Source: Porphyromonas gulae DSM 15663 (GTDB lineage Bacteria > Bacteroidota > Bacteroidia > Bacteroidales > Porphyromonadaceae). Taken from it: a stretch of DNA of 44,149 nt. This document shows, one piece after another, positions 43,174-44,149 of this stretch; positions within the stretch are counted from its first letter, which is position 1; every line of letters starts with the position of its first letter. The stretch covers positions 1-44,149 of the forward strand of contig NZ_KB899170.1 of the NCBI RefSeq assembly GCF_000378065.1. The letters are read 5' to 3'. A program made the position numbers and the translations under genes. Below the pieces are notes generated by a model. That model had not been told where the DNA came from and ran no database searches. It worked only from the letters and a program-made list of their open reading frames with translations.

Positions 43174-43181
43174 TATCTTTG
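43174..43181 (+). promoter_or_regulatory. -7 promoter box of the IS transposase
   Basis: TATCTTTG, TAnnTTTG type, 49 bp before ATG 43231. The leader would begin with the hairpin at 43188-43224. Confidence 0.4.
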
Positions 43182-43187
43182 CTAAAT

Positions 43188-43224
43188 CCGCAAGTTTTCG
43201 TATCTTCATCGTACGAAACTTGCA
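43188..43224 (+). promoter_or_regulatory. leader hairpin in front of the transposase start
   Basis: GCAAGTTTTCGTA pairs with TACGAAACTTGC, apart from one bulged T, in the last 40 nt before ATG 43231. IS elements often use such a structure to limit translation from read-through transcripts; here that role is inference. Confidence 0.5.
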
Positions 43225-43230
43225 GATTTT

Positions 43231-44149
43231 ATGATTAAAAAGCCCTATAATACCCCTTCATTATTCAGCAGTCTATCAGACATGCTGAACCAATCGCACC
43301 CACTCTATAAATTAGCTGACAAAATAGATTGGGCCAAATTCGATACGGCCTTCAAACCTTTGTATTGCCAAAACAATGGTCGCCCTGCTAAACCTATTCG
43401 TCTGATGTGTGGCTTGTTGATTCTCAAACACCTTCGTAATCTTTCAGACGAATCCGTTGTGGAGCAATGGAGTGAAAATGCTTATTACCAATACTTTTGT
43501 GGCATGCAAGAGTTCATCCCTGGTGCGCCCTGTGCCTCTTCTGAATTGGTGCACTTTCGCAAGCGCATTGGTGAGAAGGGGATAGAGCTCGTTTTCCAAG
43601 AAAGCATTCGTGTCAATAACGAAGATGATGACGAGCATCATCATGACACGGCTTTTATTGATTCGACCGTTCAAGAGAAGAATATCACCTACCCTACAGA
43701 TGCCAAGTTGCATAAAAAGATTGTCCGTAAGGTTCTGGACATCGTCCACAAGCTGGAGCTACCGCTTCGTCAAAGCTATACCTTTGTTCTCAAGCGCATT
43801 TATCGCGACCAACGTTTTCGCAATCATCCCAAGAATCGCCAAAAGGCACTCAGAGCGGATAGGAAATTGCGAACCATAGCCGGCCGATTAGTCCGAGAAC
43901 TCAAGCGTAATCTAGGAGAGCATTCTGTCCATAAGGAGTTGATAGAGAGATTTGAGGCGATTCTTACTCAACGACGTCATAGCCGGCAAAAGATTTATTC
44001 TATTCACGAACCTGAGGTACAATGCATCAGCAAGGGCAAAGAGCATAAGAAGTACGAATTCGGCAATAAGGTCTCCATCATCCGCTCGGCTACGGGGCTT
44101 ATTCTTGGTGCCCAATCATTTCGTAATGAGTATGATGGACACACGATAG
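43231..44149 (+). CDS. IS5-family transposase (ISPg1/IS1126-like), 3' end outside the window
   Basis: 306 codons visible from ATG 43231 (MIKKPYNTPSLFSSLSDMLN), no stop before the window edge. Features of the IS5/IS4-type DDE transposases are the N-terminal RPAKPIRLMCGLLILKHLRN segment, then FIDSTVQEKNITYPTDAKLH, where the first catalytic Asp sits, and KGKEHKKYEFGNKVS leading to the second region. The full P. gingivalis IS1126 transposase is about 361 aa as I recall, so about 55 residues are missing to the right. The left end of the element lies between asnS (stop 43032) and the gene; I cannot place the inverted repeat without the right end. Copies elsewhere in the genome are expected. Confidence 0.9.
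   Translation, partial: MIKKPYNTPSLFSSLSDMLNQSHPLYKLADKIDWAKFDTAFKPLYCQNNGRPAKPIRLMCGLLILKHLRNLSDESVVEQWSENAYYQYFCGMQEFIPGAPCASSELVHFRKRIGEKGIELVFQESIRVNNEDDDEHHHDTAFIDSTVQEKNITYPTDAKLHKKIVRKVLDIVHKLELPLRQSYTFVLKRIYRDQRFRNHPKNRQKALRADRKLRTIAGRLVRELKRNLGEHSVHKELIERFEAILTQRRHSRQKIYSIHEPEVQCISKGKEHKKYEFGNKVSIIRSATGLILGAQSFRNEYDGHTI

Overview
The window reads as a Porphyromonas gingivalis chromosome segment. The proteins are Bacteroidetes-like. Many genes have a TAnnTTTG box upstream instead of a classical -10 box. It carries an A-LPS/pigmentation gene set (a porR-like aminotransferase, a Wzy-like polymerase, a flippase, a wbpS-like amidotransferase and an initiating sugar transferase), MITEs built on 22-nt tandem repeats like the described BrickBuilt family, and an IS1126/ISPg1-type transposase at the right edge. 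The species call rests on recognition of gene content and order; I ran no search.

Layout, left to right. 1-388: short tandem repeats and a terminator. 389-2576 (minus): a putative operon of DUF4254 protein, GT9 glycosyltransferase and an S4-domain protein. 2736-5743 (minus): a Cys/Lys/His-rich exported protein, an iron alcohol dehydrogenase and a GT4 glycosyltransferase. 5744-8870 is accessory: a BrickBuilt-type MITE, then an AT-rich lipoprotein gene with a TIM-barrel hydrolase look, flanked by two copies of a 145-bp inverted-repeat element. 8963-12027 (plus): long-chain acyl-CoA synthetase and prfB with its programmed +1 frameshift. 12304-17093 (plus): UDP-sugar dehydrogenase, Wzy, a glycosyltransferase remnant, a GT4 and a GT2. 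17226-22580 (plus): a thioredoxin-fold lipoprotein without its cysteines, PorR, Wzx and WbpS. 22681-28206 (minus): sugar-phosphate transferase, thioredoxin reductase, tRNA-Thr, a hypothetical protein and ValS. 28465-28857: second BrickBuilt-type MITE. 29040-35845 (minus): a TPR protein with near-identical 46-residue repeats, B12-dependent ribonucleotide reductase, XseA and an Lrp/AsnC regulator. 35846-36187: a divergent intergenic region with five exactly 23-bp-phased iteron-like repeats. 36188-43032 (plus): uracil permease, a degenerate methyltransferase-like protein, cobalamin adenosyltransferase, PurB, an RluB-type pseudouridine synthase and AsnS. 43231-end: IS transposase, cut by the window edge.

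How the genes fit together: 12304-23295 encodes a Wzx/Wzy-type polysaccharide pathway, with initiation (WbaP-like), sugar-nucleotide supply (Ugd, PorR, WbpS), assembly (GT4, GT2), flipping (Wzx) and polymerisation (Wzy). In P. gingivalis this pathway makes LPS and the A-LPS that anchors type IX secretion cargo. The adenosyltransferase at 38073 makes the cofactor that the ribonucleotide reductase at 31128 needs. The least explained items are the phased iterons at 35944-36058, the co-varying hairpins in the two BrickBuilt tails, the MITE-flanked lipoprotein, the cysteine-less amidotransferase and thioredoxin-like proteins, and the homogenised TPR array.
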